64,000 nucleotides of DNA. Origin: Rutidosis leptorrhynchoides (taxonomy: Eukaryota; Streptophyta; Magnoliopsida; Asterales; Asteraceae). The stretch covers positions 362,148,001-362,212,000 of the forward strand of contig NC_092337.1 in NCBI RefSeq assembly GCF_046630445.1, written 5' to 3'. The notes under the pieces are model-generated. The model was not told where the DNA came from. It made no database searches and was given only the letters and a program-made list of their open reading frames with translations. Shown one piece after another: positions 11,247-24,905 of this stretch (positions within the stretch are counted from its first letter, which is position 1; every line of letters starts with the position of its first letter). A program made the position numbers and the translations under genes.

Positions 11247-14200
11247 ATGGCACCGACTACTCGACACACCGTGAATATGAATGAAGAGGAATTCCGTACT
11301 TTTCTAGCTTCAAACATAGCCGCAGTACAGGCTGCGCTACATACCAACAATAACCTTGGAACTAGCAGTACAGGAAATCGTGTAGGATGCACCTACAAAG
11401 AATTTACTGCCTACAAACCTTTGGAATTTGATGGAACCGAAGGACCGATCGGATTGAAACGGTGGACCGAGAAGGTCGAATCGGTGTTTGCCATAAGTAA
11501 GTGTACTGAAGAGGACAAAGTGAAGTACGCTACGCATACCTTCACAGGTTCTGCGTTAACATGGTGGAATACCTATCTAGAGCAAGTGGGACAAGATGAT
11601 GCTTACGCACTACCGTGGTCAGCATTCAAGCACTTGATGAACGAGAAGTACCGTCCCAGAACCGAGGTCAATAAGCTCAAGACAGAACTAAGAGGGTTAC
11701 GAACCCAAGGATTTGATATTACCACGTACGAAAGATGATTCACAGAATTATGCCTATTGTATCCTGGAGCGTTCGAAGATGAGGAAGAGAAGATCGACGC
11801 GTTTCTGAAAGGATTACCGGAAAGAATCCAAGAAGATATAAGTTCACACGAGCCCGCCTCCATACAACAGGCATGTAGAATGGCTCACAAACTAGTGAAC
11901 CAGATTGAAGAAAGAATTAAAGAACAGACTGCTGAAGAGGCCAATGTGAAGCAAGTCAAAAGAAAGTGGGAGGAAAACGGTGATAAGAATCACCAATACA
12001 ACAACAACAGCAATTACAACAATAATCGCAACAATTATCCCAACAATCGCAACTACAACAAACGGCCTAACAACAACAACAACAACAACAATAACAGCAA
12101 CTACAACAATCATCCCAACAACAATAACAACCGCAACAACAACAACAATCAGAAGCAGCTATGCCAAAGGTGTGAAAAGTATCACTCGGGGTTCTGCACC
12201 AAATTTTGCAACAAGTGTAAAAGAAATGGTCATAGCGCGGCAAAGTGTGAGGTCTATGGACCAGGGGTTAACAGAACGAAAGGAACAAATGGTGTCGAAA
12301 CGAGTAATGGCGGAGCAAGTAGTGTCGGAGCAAGTTATGCCAATGTAGTTTGTTATAAATGTGGAAAACCGGGCCACATTATTAGAAATTTCCCGAACCA
12401 TGAGAACACGAATGGACAAGGCCGCGGAAGAGTTTTCAATATTAATGCGGCAGAGACACAGGAAGACCCGGAGCTTGTTACGGGTACGTTTCTTATTGAC
12501 AATAAATCTGCTTACGTTTTATTTGATTCGGGTGCGGATAGAAGCTATATGAGTAGAGATTTTTGTGCTAAATTAAGTTGTCCATTGACGCCTTTGGATA
12601 GTAAATTTTTACTCGAATTAGCAAATGGTAAATTAATTTCAGCAGATAATATATGTCGGAATCGAGAAATTAAACTGGTTAGCGAAACATTTAAGATTGA
12701 TTTGATACCAGTAGAGTTAGGGAGTTTTGATGTGATAATTGGTATGGACTGGTTGAAAGAAGTGAAAGCAGAGATCGTTTGTTACAAAAATGCAATTCGC
12801 ATTATACGAGGAAAAGGAAAACCCTTAATGGTGTACGGAGAAAAGGGCAACACGAAGCTACATCTTATTAGTAATTTGAAGGCACAAAAACTAATAAGAA
12901 AAGGTTGCTATGCTATTCTAGCACACATTGAGAAAGTACAAACTGAAGAAAAGAGCATCAATGATGTTCCCATTGCAAAAGAATTTCCCGATGTATTTTC
13001 GAAAGAATTACCGGGATTACCCCCACATCGATCCATTGAATTTCAAATAGATCTTGTACCAGGAGCTGCACCAATAGCTCGTGCTCCTTACAGACTCGCA
13101 CCCAGCGGGATGAAAGAACTGCAAAGCCAATTACAAGAACTTTTAGAACGTGGTTTCATTCGACCAAGCACATCACCATGGGGAGCTCCTGTTTTGTTTG
13201 TCAAGAAGAAAGATGGTACATTCAGGTTGTGTATCGACTACCGAGAGTTGAACAAACTTACCATCAAGAACCGCTACTCACTACCGAGAATCGATGACTT
13301 ATTTGATCAACTACAAGGCTCGTCTGTTTATTTAAAGATTGACTTACGTTCCGGGTATCATCAAATGCGGGTGAAAGAAGATGATATTCCAAAGACTGCT
13401 TTCAGAACACGTTACGGTCATTACGAGTTTATGGTCATGCCGTTTAGTTTAACTAATGCACCAGCTGTGTTCATGGACCTTATGAACCGAGTGTGTGGAC
13501 CATACGTTGACAAGTTTGTCATTGTTTTCATTGATGACATACTTATTTACTCAAAGAATGACCAAGAACACGGTGAACATTTGAGAAAGGTGTTAGAAGT
13601 ATTGAGGAAGGAATAATTGTACGCTATGTTTTCAAAGTGTGCATTTTGGTTGGAAGAAGTTCAATTCCTCGGTCACATAGTGAACAAAGAAGGTATTAAG
13701 GTGGATCCGGCAAAGATAAAAACTGTTGAAAAGTGGGAAACCCCGAAAACTCCGAAACACATACGCTAGTTTTTAGGACTAGCTGGTTACTACAGAAGGT
13801 TCATCCAAGACTTTTCCAGAATAGCAAAACCCTTAACTGCATTAACGCATAAAGGGAAGAAATTTGAATGGAATGATGAACAAGAGAAAGCGTTTCAGTT
13901 ATTGAAGAAAAAGCTAACTACGGCACCTATATTGTCATTGCCTGAAGGGAATGATGATTTTGTGATTTATTGTGACGCATCAAAGCAAGGTCTCGGTTGT
14001 GTATTAATGCAACGAACGAAGGTGATTGCTTATGCGTCTAGACAATTGAAGATTCACGAACAAAATTATACGACGCATGATTTGGAATTAGGCGCGGTTG
14101 TTTTTGCATTAAAGACTTGGAGGCACTACTTATATGGGGTCAAAAGTATTATATATACCGACCACAAAAGTCTTCAACACATATTTAATCAGAAACAACT

Positions 14201-15812
14201 GAATATGAGGCAGCGTAGGTGGATTGAATTGTTGAATGATTACGACTTTGAGATTCGTTACCACCCGGGGAAGGCAAATGTGGTAGCCAATGCCTTGAGC
14301 AGGAAGGACAGAGAACCCATTCGAGTAAAATCAATGAATATAATGATTCATAATAACCTTACTACTCAAATAAAGGAGGCGCAACAAGGAGTTTTAAAAG
14401 AGGGAAATTTAAAGGATGAAATACCCAAAGGATCGGAGAAGCATCTTAATATTCGGGAAGACGGAACCCGGTATAGGGCTGAAAGGATTTGGGTACCAAA
14501 ATTTGGAGATATGAGAGAAATGGTACTTAGAGAAGCTCATAAAACCAGATACTCAATACATCCTGGAACGGGGAAGATGTACAAGGATCTCAAGAAACAT
14601 TTTTGGTGGCCGGGTATGAAAGCCGATGTTGCTAAATATGTAAGAGAATGTTTGACGTGTTCTAAGGTCAAAGCCGAGCATCAGAAACCATCAGGTCTAC
14701 TTCAACAACCCGAAATCCCAGAATGGAAATGGGAAAACATTACCATGGATTTCATCACTAAATTGCCAAGGACTGCAAGTGGTTTTGACACTATTTGGGT
14801 AATAGTTGATCGTCTTACCAAATCAGCACACTTCCTGCCAATATGAGAAGATGACAAGATGGAGAAGTTAGCACGACTGTATTTGAAGGAAGTCATCTCC
14901 AGACATGGAATACCAATCTCTATTATCTCTGATAGGGATGGCAGATTTATTTCAAGATTCTGGCAGACATTACAGCAAGAATTAGGAACTCGTCTAGACA
15001 TGAGTACTGCCTATCATCCACAAACTGATGGGCAAAGCGAAAGGATGATACAAACGCTTGAAGACATGCTACGAGCATGTGTTATTGATTTCGGAAACAG
15101 TTGGGATCGACATCTACCGTTAGCAGAATTTTCCTACAACAACAGCTACCATTCAAGCATTGAGATGGTGCCGTTTGAAGCACTTTATGGTAGAAAGTGC
15201 AGGTCTCCGATTTGTTGGAGTGAAGTGGGGGATATACAGATTACGGGTCCGGAGATTATACAAGAAACTACCGAGAAGATCATCCAAATTCAACAACGGT
15301 TGAAAACCGCCCAAAGTCGACAAAAGAGCTACGCTGACATTAAAAGAAAAGATAAAGAATTTGAAATTGGAGAGATAATCATGCTTAAAGTTTCACCTTG
15401 GAAAGGCGTTGTTCGATTTGGTAAACGAGGGAAATTAAATCCAAGGTATATTGGACCATTCAAGATTATTGATCGTGTCGGACCAGTAGCTTACCGACTT
15501 GAATTACCTCAACAACTCGCGGCTGTACATAACACTTTCCACGTCTCGAATTTGAAGAAATGTTTTGCTAAAGAAGATCTCACTATTCCGTTAGATGAAA
15601 TCCAAATCAACGAAAAACTTCAATTCATCGAAGAACCCGTCGAAATAATGGATCGTGAGGTTAAAAGACTTAAGCAAAACAAGATACCAATTGTTAAGGT
15701 TCGATGGAATGCTCGTAGAGGACCCGAGTTCACCTGGGAGCGTAAAGATCAGATGAAGAAGAAATACCCGCATCTATTTCCAGAAGATTCGTCAACACCT
15801 TCAACAGCTTAA
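11247..15812 (+). pseudogene. E2 gag-pol polyprotein, one frame with four stops
   Basis: One frame from the ATG 11247 to the stop ending at 15812 codes about 1520 residues. It is interrupted by TGA 11736-11738, TAA 13614-13616, TAG 13767-13769 and TGA 14844-14846. Domains by approximate residue: gag core 45-230; Asn-rich linker 250-300; zinc clusters near 304-334 and 369 ([14 protein letters not shown], last Cys lost to Phe); aspartic protease near 427 ([11 protein letters not shown]); reverse transcriptase 560-800 with FIDD near 761; RNase H from about 910 (YCDASKQG); integrase HHCC near 1105-1145 and catalytic Asp, Asp, Glu near 1167, 1227 and 1263; chromodomain-like tail near 1482-1508 ([14 protein letters not shown]). 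Fusion of gag and pol in one frame without overlap is usual for plant chromoviruses. Not functional as it stands. Confidence 0.95.
11994..12152 (+). repeat. AAC-rich tract coding an Asn-rich linker
   Basis: Imperfect AAC/AAT repeats code a poly-Asn linker between the gag core and the zinc knuckles. The matching tract in E3 (about 45712-45900) is longer, with an extra run of Asn codons, so length varies by whole codons between copies. Confidence 0.85.
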
Positions 15813-15834
15813 AATTTCGGGACAAAATTTATTT

Positions 15835-15847
15835 AACGGGTAGGTAC
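15835..15847 (+). other. E2 polypurine tract
   Basis: AACGGGTAGGTAC ends exactly where the 3' LTR begins (TGTAGTGACCCG at 15848). A conserved block AAAATTTCGGGAC lies about 20 bases upstream, as in E1, E3 and E4. Confidence 0.9.
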
Positions 15848-18800
15848 TGTAGTGACCCGAACTTTTCCATGTTTATATATATTAATTGAGATTGATATTT
15901 ACATGATTAAATGTTTCCAACATGTTAAGCAATCAAACTTGTTAAGACTTGATTAATTGAAATATGTTTCATATAGACAATTGACCACCCAAGTTGACCG
16001 GTGATTCACGAACGTTAAAACTTGTAAAAACTATATGATGACATATATATGGATATATATATAGTTAACATGATACTATGATAAGTAAACATATCATTAA
16101 GTATATTAACAATGAACTACATATGTAAAAACAAGACTACTAACTTAATGATTTTTAAACGAGACATATATGTAACGATTATCGTTGTAAAGACATTTAG
16201 TGTATATATATCATATTAAGAGATATTCATACATGATAATATCATGATAATATAATAATTTAAAATCTCATTTGATATTATAAACATTGGGTTAACAACA
16301 TTTAACAAGATCGTTAACCTAAAGGTTTCAAAACAACACTTACATGTAACGACTAACGATGACTTAACGACTCAGTTAAAATGTATATACATGTAGTGTT
16401 TTAATATGTATTTATACACTTTTTAAAGACTTCAATACACTTATCAAAATACTTCTACTTAACAAAGATGCTTACAATTACATCCTCTTTCAGTTTCATC
16501 AACAATTCTACTCGTATGCACCCGTATTCGTACTCGTACAATATACAACTTTTAGATGTATGTACTATTGGTATATACACTCCAATGATCAGCTCTTAGC
16601 AGCCCATGTGAGTCACCTAACACATGTGGGAACCATCATTTGGCAACTAGCATGAAATATCTCATAAAATTACAAAAATATGAGTAATCATTCATGACTT
16701 ATTTACATGAAAACAAAATTACATATCCTTTATATCTAATCCATACACCAACGACCAAAAACACCTACAAACACTTTCATTCTTCAATTTTATTCATCTA
16801 ATTGATCTCTCTCAAGTTCTATCTTCAAGTTCTAAGTGTTCTTCATAAATTCTACAAGTTCTAGTTACATAAAATCAAGAATACTTTCAAGTTTGCTAGC
16901 TCACTTCCAATATTGTAAGGTGATCATCCAACCTCAAGAAATCTTTGTTTCTTACAGTAGGTTATCATTCTAATACAAGGTAATAATCATATTCAAACTT
17001 TGGTTCAATTTCTATAACTATAACAATCTTATTTCAAGTGATGATCTTACTTGAACTTGTTTTCGTGTCATGATTCTGCTTCAAGAACTTCGAGCCATCC
17101 AAGGATCCGTTGAAGCTAGATCCATTTTTCTCTTTTCCAGTAGATTTATCCAAGGAACTTAAGGTAGTAATGATGTTCATAACATCATTCGATTCATACA
17201 TATAAAGCTATCTTATTCGAAGGTTTAAACTTGTAATCACTAGAACATAGTTTAGTTAATTCTAAACTTGTTCGCAAACAAAAGTTAATCCTTCTAACTT
17301 GACTTTTAAAATCAACTAAACACATGTTCTATATCTATATGATATGCTAACTTAATGATTTAAAACCTGGAAACACGAAAAACACTGTAAAACCGGATTT
17401 ACGCCGTCGTAGTAACACCGCGGGCTGTTTTGGGTTAGTTAATTAAAAACTATGATAAACTTTGATTTAAAAGTTGTTATTCTGAGAAAATGATTTTTAT
17501 TATGAACATGAAACTATATCCAAAAATTATGGTTAAACTCAAAGTGGAAGTATGTTTTCTAAAATGGTCATCTAGACGTCATTCTTTCGACTGAAATGAC
17601 TACCTTTACAAAAACGACTTGTAACTTATTTTTCCGACTATAAACCTATACTTTTTCTGTTTAGATTTATAAAATAGAGTTCAATATGAAACCATAGCAA
17701 TTTGATTCACTCAAAACAGATTTAAAATGAAGAAGTTATGGGTAAAACAAGATTGGATAATTTTTCTCATTTTAGTTACGTGAAAATTGGTAACAAATCT
17801 ATTCCAACCATAACTTAATCAACTTGTATTGTATATTATGTAATCTTGAGATACCATAGACACGTATACAGTGTTTCGACCTATCATGTCGACACATCTA
17901 TATATATTTCGGAACAACCATAGACACTCTATATGTGAATGTTGGAGTTAGCTATACAGGGTTGAGGTTGATTCCAAAATATATATAGTTTGAGTTGTGA
18001 TCAATACTGAGATACGTATACACTGGGTCGTGGATTGATTCAAGATAATATTTATCGATTTATTTCTGTACATCTAACTGTGGACAACTAGTTGTAGGTT
18101 ACTAACGAGGACAGCTGACTTAATAAACTTAAAACATCAAAATATATTAAAAGTGTTGTAAATATATTTTGAACATACTTTGATATATATGTATATATTG
18201 TTATAGGTTCGTGAATCAACCAGTGGCCAAGTCTTACTTCCCGCCGAAGTAAAAATCTGTGAAAGTGAGTTATAGTCCCACTTTTAAAATCTAATATTTT
18301 TGGGATGAGAATACATGCAGGTTTTATAAATGATTTACAAAATAGACACAAGTACGTGAAACTACATTCTATGGTTGAATTATCAAAATCGAATATGCCC
18401 CTTTTTATTAAGTCTGGTAATCTAAGAATTAGGGAACAGACACCCTAATTGACGCGAATCCTAAAGATAGATCTATTGGGCCTAACAAACCTCATCCAAA
18501 GTACCGGATGCTTTAGTACTTCGAAATTTATATCATATCCGAAGGGTGTCCCGGAATGATGGGGATATTCTTATATATGCATCTTGTTAATGTCGGTTAC
18601 CAGGTGTTCACCATATGAATGATTTTTATCTCTATGTATGGGATGTGTATTGAAATATGAAATCTTGTGGTCTATTGTTACGATTTGATATATATAGGTT
18701 AAACCTATAACTCACCAACATTTTTGTTGACGTTTAAAGCATGTTTATTCTCAGGTGAATACTAAGAGCTTCCGCTATTGCATACTAAAATAAGGACAAG

Positions 18801-19097
18801 ATTTGGAGTCCATGTTTGTATGATATTGTGTAAAAACTACATTCAAGAAACTGATTTCGATGTAACATATTTGTATTGTAAACCATTATGTAATGGTCGT
18901 GTGTAAACAGGATATTTTAGATTATCATTATTTGATAATCTACATAAAGTTTTTTAAACCTTTATTTATGAAATAAAGGTTATGGTTTGTTTTAAAATGA
19001 ATGCAATCTTTGAAAAACGTCTCATATAGAGGTCAAAACCTCGCAACGAAATCAATTAATATGGAACGTTTTTAATCAATAAGAACGGGACATTTCA
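15848..19097 (+). repeat. E2 3' LTR, complete (3250 bp)
   Basis: It starts TGTAGTGACCCGAAC after the polypurine tract and ends CGGGACATTTCA. The same sequence appears reversed at 48631-51882 (3252 bp) and, split by E4, at 20292-21317 plus 39796-42013. Short ORFs here, such as 18088-18351 on the minus strand, recur only because the LTR recurs and are not called genes. Confidence 0.95.
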
Positions 19098-19260
19098 CAT
19101 GAGACTAGGATTGGGCCGTATTGTCTGTTCTTGGGCTTGGAAACTGTCTATGGGCCGAAAGCAATGCAGGCCAAAATAAGATGATCTTAAATGTTCAGAA
19201 AATGGAAACATCTTTTTATACATATTAAATAAATAAAAACGCTGAATAATAATAGAAAGG

Positions 19261-19330
19261 GATAAGCGGAGCAGTTGTTGAGTATAGTGTTGGGTGAGCG
19301 AGATGTCTCGGGTTCGAGCCCGGTCTCTTC
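19261..19330 (+). ncRNA. tRNA-like (SINE-type) segment within the E5 LTR
   Basis: GGTTCGAGCCC at 19311-19321 fits the Pol III internal B box (GGTTCRANYCC). It is preceded by TGTTGAGTATAGTGTTGGG, a weak A-box candidate, at the right spacing, and followed by a T-rich run. This resembles the tRNA-related head of plant SINEs. I could not fold a full cloverleaf. E7 has a comparable segment in its LTR at 61046-61114. Confidence 0.45.
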
Positions 19331-20286
19331 TATATTTTTTTGGGAAAACTTTTTGAGGTTCGTGAATCCAAGGCCAACCCTGCATTGTTCAGTTGTTTAA
19401 TGTCGTTATATGTATTTTTACTACAAAATACATTAGGTGAGTTTCATTTTCCCTTTTTACCCTTTACATTTTTGGGCTGAGAATACATGCAAATGCTTTA
19501 TTAACTGTTTTACAATATTTATATGCGTGAGTTTCATTTGCTTCCTTTTTAAATGCTTTTGCAATATATATTTTTGGGACTGAGAATACATGCGCTGCTT
19601 TTATAAATGTTTTACGAAATAGACACAAGTAATCGAAACTACATTCTATGGTTGAATTATCGAAATCGAATATGCCCCTTTTTATTAAGTCTGGTAATCT
19701 AAGAATTAGGGAACAGACACCCTAATTGACGCGAACTCTAAAGATAGATCTATCGGGCCCAACAAGCCCCATCCGAAGTACCGGATGCTTTAGTACTTCG
19801 AAATTTATATCATGTCTGAAGGAGGATCCCGGAATGATGGGGATATTCTTATATGCATATTGTGAATGTCGGTTACCAGGTGTTCAATCCATATGAATGA
19901 TATTTTTGTCTCTATGCATGGGACGTATGTTTATGAGAAATGGAAATAGGAAATCTTGTGGTCTATTAAAATTATGAAATGATTATTTATGTTAAACTAC
20001 TAAACTCACCAACCTTTTGGTTGACACTTTAAAGCATGTTTATTCTCAGGTACGAAAGAAATCTTCCGCTGTGCTTTTGCTCATCTTAGAGATATTAATT
20101 GGAGTCATTCATGACATATTTCAAAAGACGTTGCATTCGAGTCGTTGAGTTCATCAAGATTATTATTAAATCAATTATAGTAAGATATGTTATGAAATGG
20201 TATGCATGTCGTCAACTTTAGATGTAATGAAAGATTGTCTTTTCAAAACGAATGCAATGTTTGTAAAATGTATCATATAGAGGTCA

Positions 20287-20291
20287 AGTAC
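20287..20291. repeat. E3 target-site duplication, left
   Basis: AGTAC here is repeated at 51883-51887 on the other side of E3. E3 starts TG at 20292 and ends CA at 51882. Removing E3 with one copy rejoins the E5 LTR as ...GAGGTCAAGTACCTCGCG, which matches the E4 LTR reading. Confidence 0.93.
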
Positions 20292-21317
20292 TGAAATGTC
20301 CTGTTCTTATTGATTAAAAACATTCCATATTAATTGATTTCGTTGCGAGGTTTTGACCTCTATATGAGACGTTTTTCAAAGACTGCATTCATTTTAAAAC
20401 AAACCATAACCTTTATTTCATCAATAAAGGTTTAAAAAGCTTTACGTAGATTATCAAATAATGATAATCTAAAATATCCTGTTTACACACGACCATTACA
20501 TAATGGTTTACAATACAAATATGTTACAACAAAATAAGTTTCTTGAATGCAGTTTTTACACAATATCATACAAGCATGGACTCCAAATCTCATCCTTATT
20601 TAAGTATGCGACAGCGGAAGCTCTTAATAATCACCTGAGAATAAACATGCTTAAAACGTCAACAAAAATGTTGGTGAGTTATAGGTTTAACCTATATATA
20701 TCAAATCATAATAATAGACCAGAAGATTTCATATTTCAATACACATCCCATACATAGAGATAAAAGTCATTCATATGGTGAACACCTGGTAACCGACATT
20801 AACAAGATGCATATATAAGAATATCCCCATCATTCTGGGACACCCTTCGGATATGATATAAATTTCGAAGTACTAAAGCATCTGGTACTTTGGATGGGGT
20901 TTGTTAGGCCCAATAGATCTATCTTTAGGATTCGCGTCAATTAGGGTGTCTGTTCCCTAATTCTTAGATTACCAGACTTAATAAAAAGGGGCATATTCAA
21001 TTTCGATAATTCAACCATAGAATGTAGTTTCACGTACTTGTGTCTATTTGGTAAATCATTTATAAAACCTGCATGTATTCTCATCCCAAAAATATTAGAT
21101 TTTAAAAGTGGGACTATAACTCACTTTCACAGATTTTTACTTCGTCGGGAAGTAAGACTTGGCCACTGGTTGATTCACGAACCTATAACAATATATACAT
21201 ATATATCAAAGTATGTTCAAAATATATTTACAACACTTTTAATATATTTTGATGTTTTAAGTTTATTAAGTCAGCTGTCCTCATTAGTAACCTACAACTA
21301 GTTGTCCACAGTTAGAT
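20292..21317 (-). repeat. E3 3' LTR, first part
   Basis: This matches 48631-49655 of the right LTR almost base for base and stops at TTAGAT where E4 begins. The remaining 2.2 kb resumes at 39796. The 84-codon ORF at 20503-20757 is an LTR reading shared with 48842-49096 and I do not regard it as a gene. Confidence 0.93.
21313..21317. repeat. E4 target-site duplication, left
   Basis: TAGAT here and at 39791-39795 flank E4 exactly, the 5-bp duplication expected of Ty3/Gypsy integration. It lies within the E3 LTR. Confidence 0.95.
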
Positions 21318-23239
21318 TGAAAGGACCCATTCATATAAACTATAAACGATTCACAATAGTTGATTACATTGCGAGGTATTTGACCTCTATATGATACATT
21401 TTACAAACATTGCATTCGTTTTTAAAAGATAAACTTTCTTTACATCGAAAATTGACAGGCATGCATACCATTTCATAATATCCACTATCCAACTATAAAT
21501 TGATTTAATAATAATCTTTGATGAACTCAATGACTCGAATGCAACGTTCTTCGAAATATGCTATGAAAGACTCCAAGTAATATCTTTAAAATGAGCAAAT
21601 GCACAGCGGAAGATTTCTTTAACACCTGAGAATAAACATACTTTAAAGTGTCAACCAAAAGGTTGGTGAGTTCATTATTTTATCATAATCATTTATTTCC
21701 ATCATTTTAATAGACCACAAAAATTTCATTTTCAGTTCTCATAAATATACGTCCCATGCATAGAGACAAAAATAATCATTCATATGGTGAACACCTGGTA
21801 ACCGACATTAACTAGATACATATAAGAATATCCCCTATCATTCCGGGATCCTCCTTCGGACATGATATAAATTTCGAAGTACTAAAGCATCCGGTACTTT
21901 GGATGGGGTTTGTTAGGCCCAATAGATCTATCTTTAGGATTCGCATCAATTAGGGTGTCTGTTCCCTAATTCTTAGATTACCAGACTTAATAAAAAGGGG
22001 CATATTCGATTTCGATAATTCAACAATAGAATGTAGTTTCACATACTTGTGTCTATTTCGTAAAACATTTATAAAAGTTGCGCATGTATTCTCAGCCCAA
22101 AAATATAAAGGGTAAAAAGGCAAATGAAACTCACCATACTGTATTTCGTAGTAAAAATACATATAACTGCATTGAACAAGTGCAAGGTTGGCCTCGGATT
22201 CACGAACCTAAATTAATTATATATATTTATATGTTGGTCAATATTTGTCTAACAAATTAGGTCAAGTCATAGTGTACCACAATCCTAATGCTCGAGACTA
22301 ATATGCAAAAGTCAACAAAAGTAAATTTGACTCAAAATAATTTCCAAAAATCTATACATGATTAATATATAGTTTAAATATCGTCATTTTATATTTTTAA
22401 ATATTTTTAAAATATTTATTAGAGTAAATAATATAATTTATTTATTAATAAATAAAATTTTATATTAAATTTATATAATAAAATATACTTTTATATATAT
22501 TAAGTAATAAAATTTATAGGGTTCATTTAATATCATAAAGATAATATGATAGGTATTATTAAAGTAAGTTTTTACACGTAGTAAAATATGTTTGTATCAC
22601 ATATTTATTTGATAAAATAATATCTATAATGATAGTAAGTAAAAGTTGTATTATTTTATAATAATAATTATTATTATAAAAATATCAATATTTATAATTA
22701 CTAAGATGACATTATGATAAAACGATAATTCTAATTATGATAACTTTAATATTTACGATAATTTTTAATATTATCTTTAAAATAATAATTCTATTTAAAA
22801 TAATAATAATAATGATATTTTATAGTAACAATGACATTTCTATTAAAATGATAATTTTTGTTAAAATGATAGTTTTAATACTAACGATACTTTTAATAAT
22901 AATAGTAATGATAAAAATAATAAGAACGATAATTTTATCTAAATTAATATCTTATAATATTTTAATTTCATCATGATACTCTTACTCATTATTTCCTAAT
23001 CGTTTCGTTTAATAGCTTTTAATCGTCTTTTATATCGTGTTCATAATAATGATAATAATAGTAATCAAAATATTTAGGTGTTACAATTATTTGTTTTAAT
23101 TACACTAATGTTAATAATGATAGTTACTATAATATTATTAACGATAATACTAATAATTATCTTAATGATAATATAGTAATAATAATAATAACAATAACAA
23201 TAACCATTTTTAAATAATGATATATATATATATTAATAA

Positions 23240-23242
23240 TGA

Positions 23243-23332
<90 letters not shown>
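23240..23332. repeat. (AAT)n microsatellite in the E4 LTR
   Basis: A nearly pure AAT repeat. The poly-Asn ORF read across it (23217-23468) is an artefact. The same place in the other LTR (38043-38104) is shorter. Confidence 0.95.
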
Positions 23333-23334
<2 letters not shown>

Positions 23335-23997
23335 GTAATTGGATAATAATAATAATAATACTAATTATAAATTTAACGATAATAACGATAGTAATAAAAA
23401 AAAAAACAATTTTTAATGATAAACCCCTTTTATTGATAAAGATAATAATAATGATAATAATAAGATAAAACTAGAACGACGATAAAAACGACGATAATAA
23501 TAATCATTTTTAATAAAAATATCGAAAATTCAATTGATTATAACTTCTAATCCGTTCATCGAAACCATTCGATATCTAAAGGAAAAGTTCTTAATTTTTC
23601 GCTAGCTTTCCAAGGACATGCATATCTTATACCTTATCTCAACCGCAAGTGTAACTAATTCAAGATTCAACCTAACCTGTCTAAGGGCAATATCAAAAGT
23701 ACAAGCATGCATAATCCTAAATACTTGAGCACTAGTCAGGGATACACTATTAGTATGTAAAAGTTAAATTATGAGTACTCACGTATCAATATTGAGATTC
23801 AATATTGCAGGAAAGGTACGTAGACGCAACGGAAATGATAAACACTATATTGACCTCACGAGCATACCCATGAACCATACTCAATCACCTCCATAGCTAT
23901 AACCCATAATTTCCTTAATCCTATCCTACTCGAAAAACAATTTTCAAGTTTCTATGAAATAATGAAACCTATTGAATTCTATTTATAATAGATTTTT

Positions 23998-24150
23998 GAA
24001 TTATTAAAGTGAATTATTAAAGAATGAATTATTAAAGTGAATTATTAAAGTATGAATTATTAAAGTGAATTATTAAAATATGAATTATTAAAGTGAATTA
24101 TTAAAGTATAAATTATTAAAGTATGAATTATTAAAGTGAATTATTAAAGT
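23998..24150. repeat. Minisatellite of GAATTATTAAAGT units
   Basis: Roughly ten copies of GAATTATTAAAGT, some with an extra AT, lie in tandem. The other E4 LTR has the same array at 38889-39042 with small differences, so it predates insertion. Confidence 0.9.
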
Positions 24151-24905
24151 TAAAGTAAAGTAAAAATAAAGTAAAGGTAAAGTTTAAGTATAGTAAAAGT
24201 ATAAAACTATGTACGTATTATACACGTATAAATATATATAATATTAATTTAAATCGTTATATATATTTAATAAAATAAAATATAAATATCGTTATCTTTA
24301 TCATACTAGTTAAGTAATGAGTTGTCAAAAGTGGTTCTAGATATTTATAAAAGTTATATACGTTTTAATAATAAAGTTCTTTTTAAACTGAAAACGTTTT
24401 TGTACGTTTGAAACTAAATAGATCAATCGAGTCTTTATGAGATTCAATCTTCCACTATCCTTTGTCTAGTTCTCAATGATTGACAATTTGTTCTTATTTA
24501 TAAATTACTTTACCATTTTCTGAATATTGTTAAAATGGAAAGATTTCTCAAATCAACGTGGGCCTTTCAACAGAGACTTGTAATCATAATTTAATATATC
24601 TGATAATTCAATCATTTGATCTTATCTTCTAATTCCATTGATAAATATTTTGAAACAGATACAATCATATAAAGTATTTAATCTAATATTTTGTTTACGT
24701 TTCAAGTTATAATATATATACACATATACATATATAATCATATTCGTTTAATGGTTCGTGAATCGTTGGAACTTGGTCGAGGTTGAATGAATGTATGAAC
24801 ATAGTTTAAAATTCTTGAAATTTAACTTAACAAATATTGCTTATTGTGTCGGAAACATATAAAGATTAAAGTTTAAATTTGGTTGGAAATTTCTGGGTTG
24901 TCACA

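Larger units (their letters stand above)
10500..19097 (+). mobile_element. E2: Ty3/Gypsy chromovirus, plus strand, 5' part outside the window
   Basis: E2 starts inside its F-box-like ORF where E1 inserted. It continues through a spacer, a gag-pol in a single frame, a polypurine tract and a complete 3250-bp 3' LTR (15848-19097). It belongs to the same family as E3 with the same LTR, protein and F-box sequences, in opposite orientation. Four in-frame stops disable gag-pol. Its right flank is the 5' LTR of E5. The left flank is not in the window, so the target duplication cannot be checked. Confidence 0.92.
19098..20291 (+). repeat. E5 5' LTR, left visible part
   Basis: From 19356 (GGTTCGTGAATCC) onward this follows the E7 LTR from 61861 and the reverse complement of the E4 LTR. 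The LTR continues after E3 at 51888-51966, where it ends in GTTACA before a primer-binding site. The upstream part (19098-19260) is unlike the other LTRs. Within it, a block starting TGAGAATACATGC occurs twice (about 19478 and 19581), a partial tandem duplication of about 100 bp. E2 probably inserted into this LTR, since its 3' end abuts it. Confidence 0.75.
21318..24905 (-). repeat. E4 3' LTR (3588 bp)
   Basis: It begins TGAAAGGACCC and ends GGGTTGTCACA. It is nearly identical to 36121-39790 except for simple-repeat length, scattered substitutions and a 118-bp stretch (38717-38834) absent here between ACAATT and TTCAAG. It contains an AAT microsatellite (23240-23332) and an AT-rich minisatellite (23998-24150). 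Confidence 0.95.

Noticed and set aside
11892..12113. Poly-Val ORF on the minus strand and Thr-rich ORF at 11980-12348
   Set aside because: Other-frame readings of the AAC-rich Gag linker.
19095..19385. Minus-strand ORF with an Arg-rich stretch
   Set aside because: It spans the E2/E5 junction and the antisense of the tRNA-like segment, so it is a chance frame.
23217..23468. Poly-Asn ORF
   Set aside because: It reads across an AAT microsatellite in a non-coding LTR, and the other LTR copy does not keep it.
23998..24150. CRISPR-like array
   Set aside because: The units are contiguous AT-rich minisatellite copies without unique spacers, in a plant LTR.
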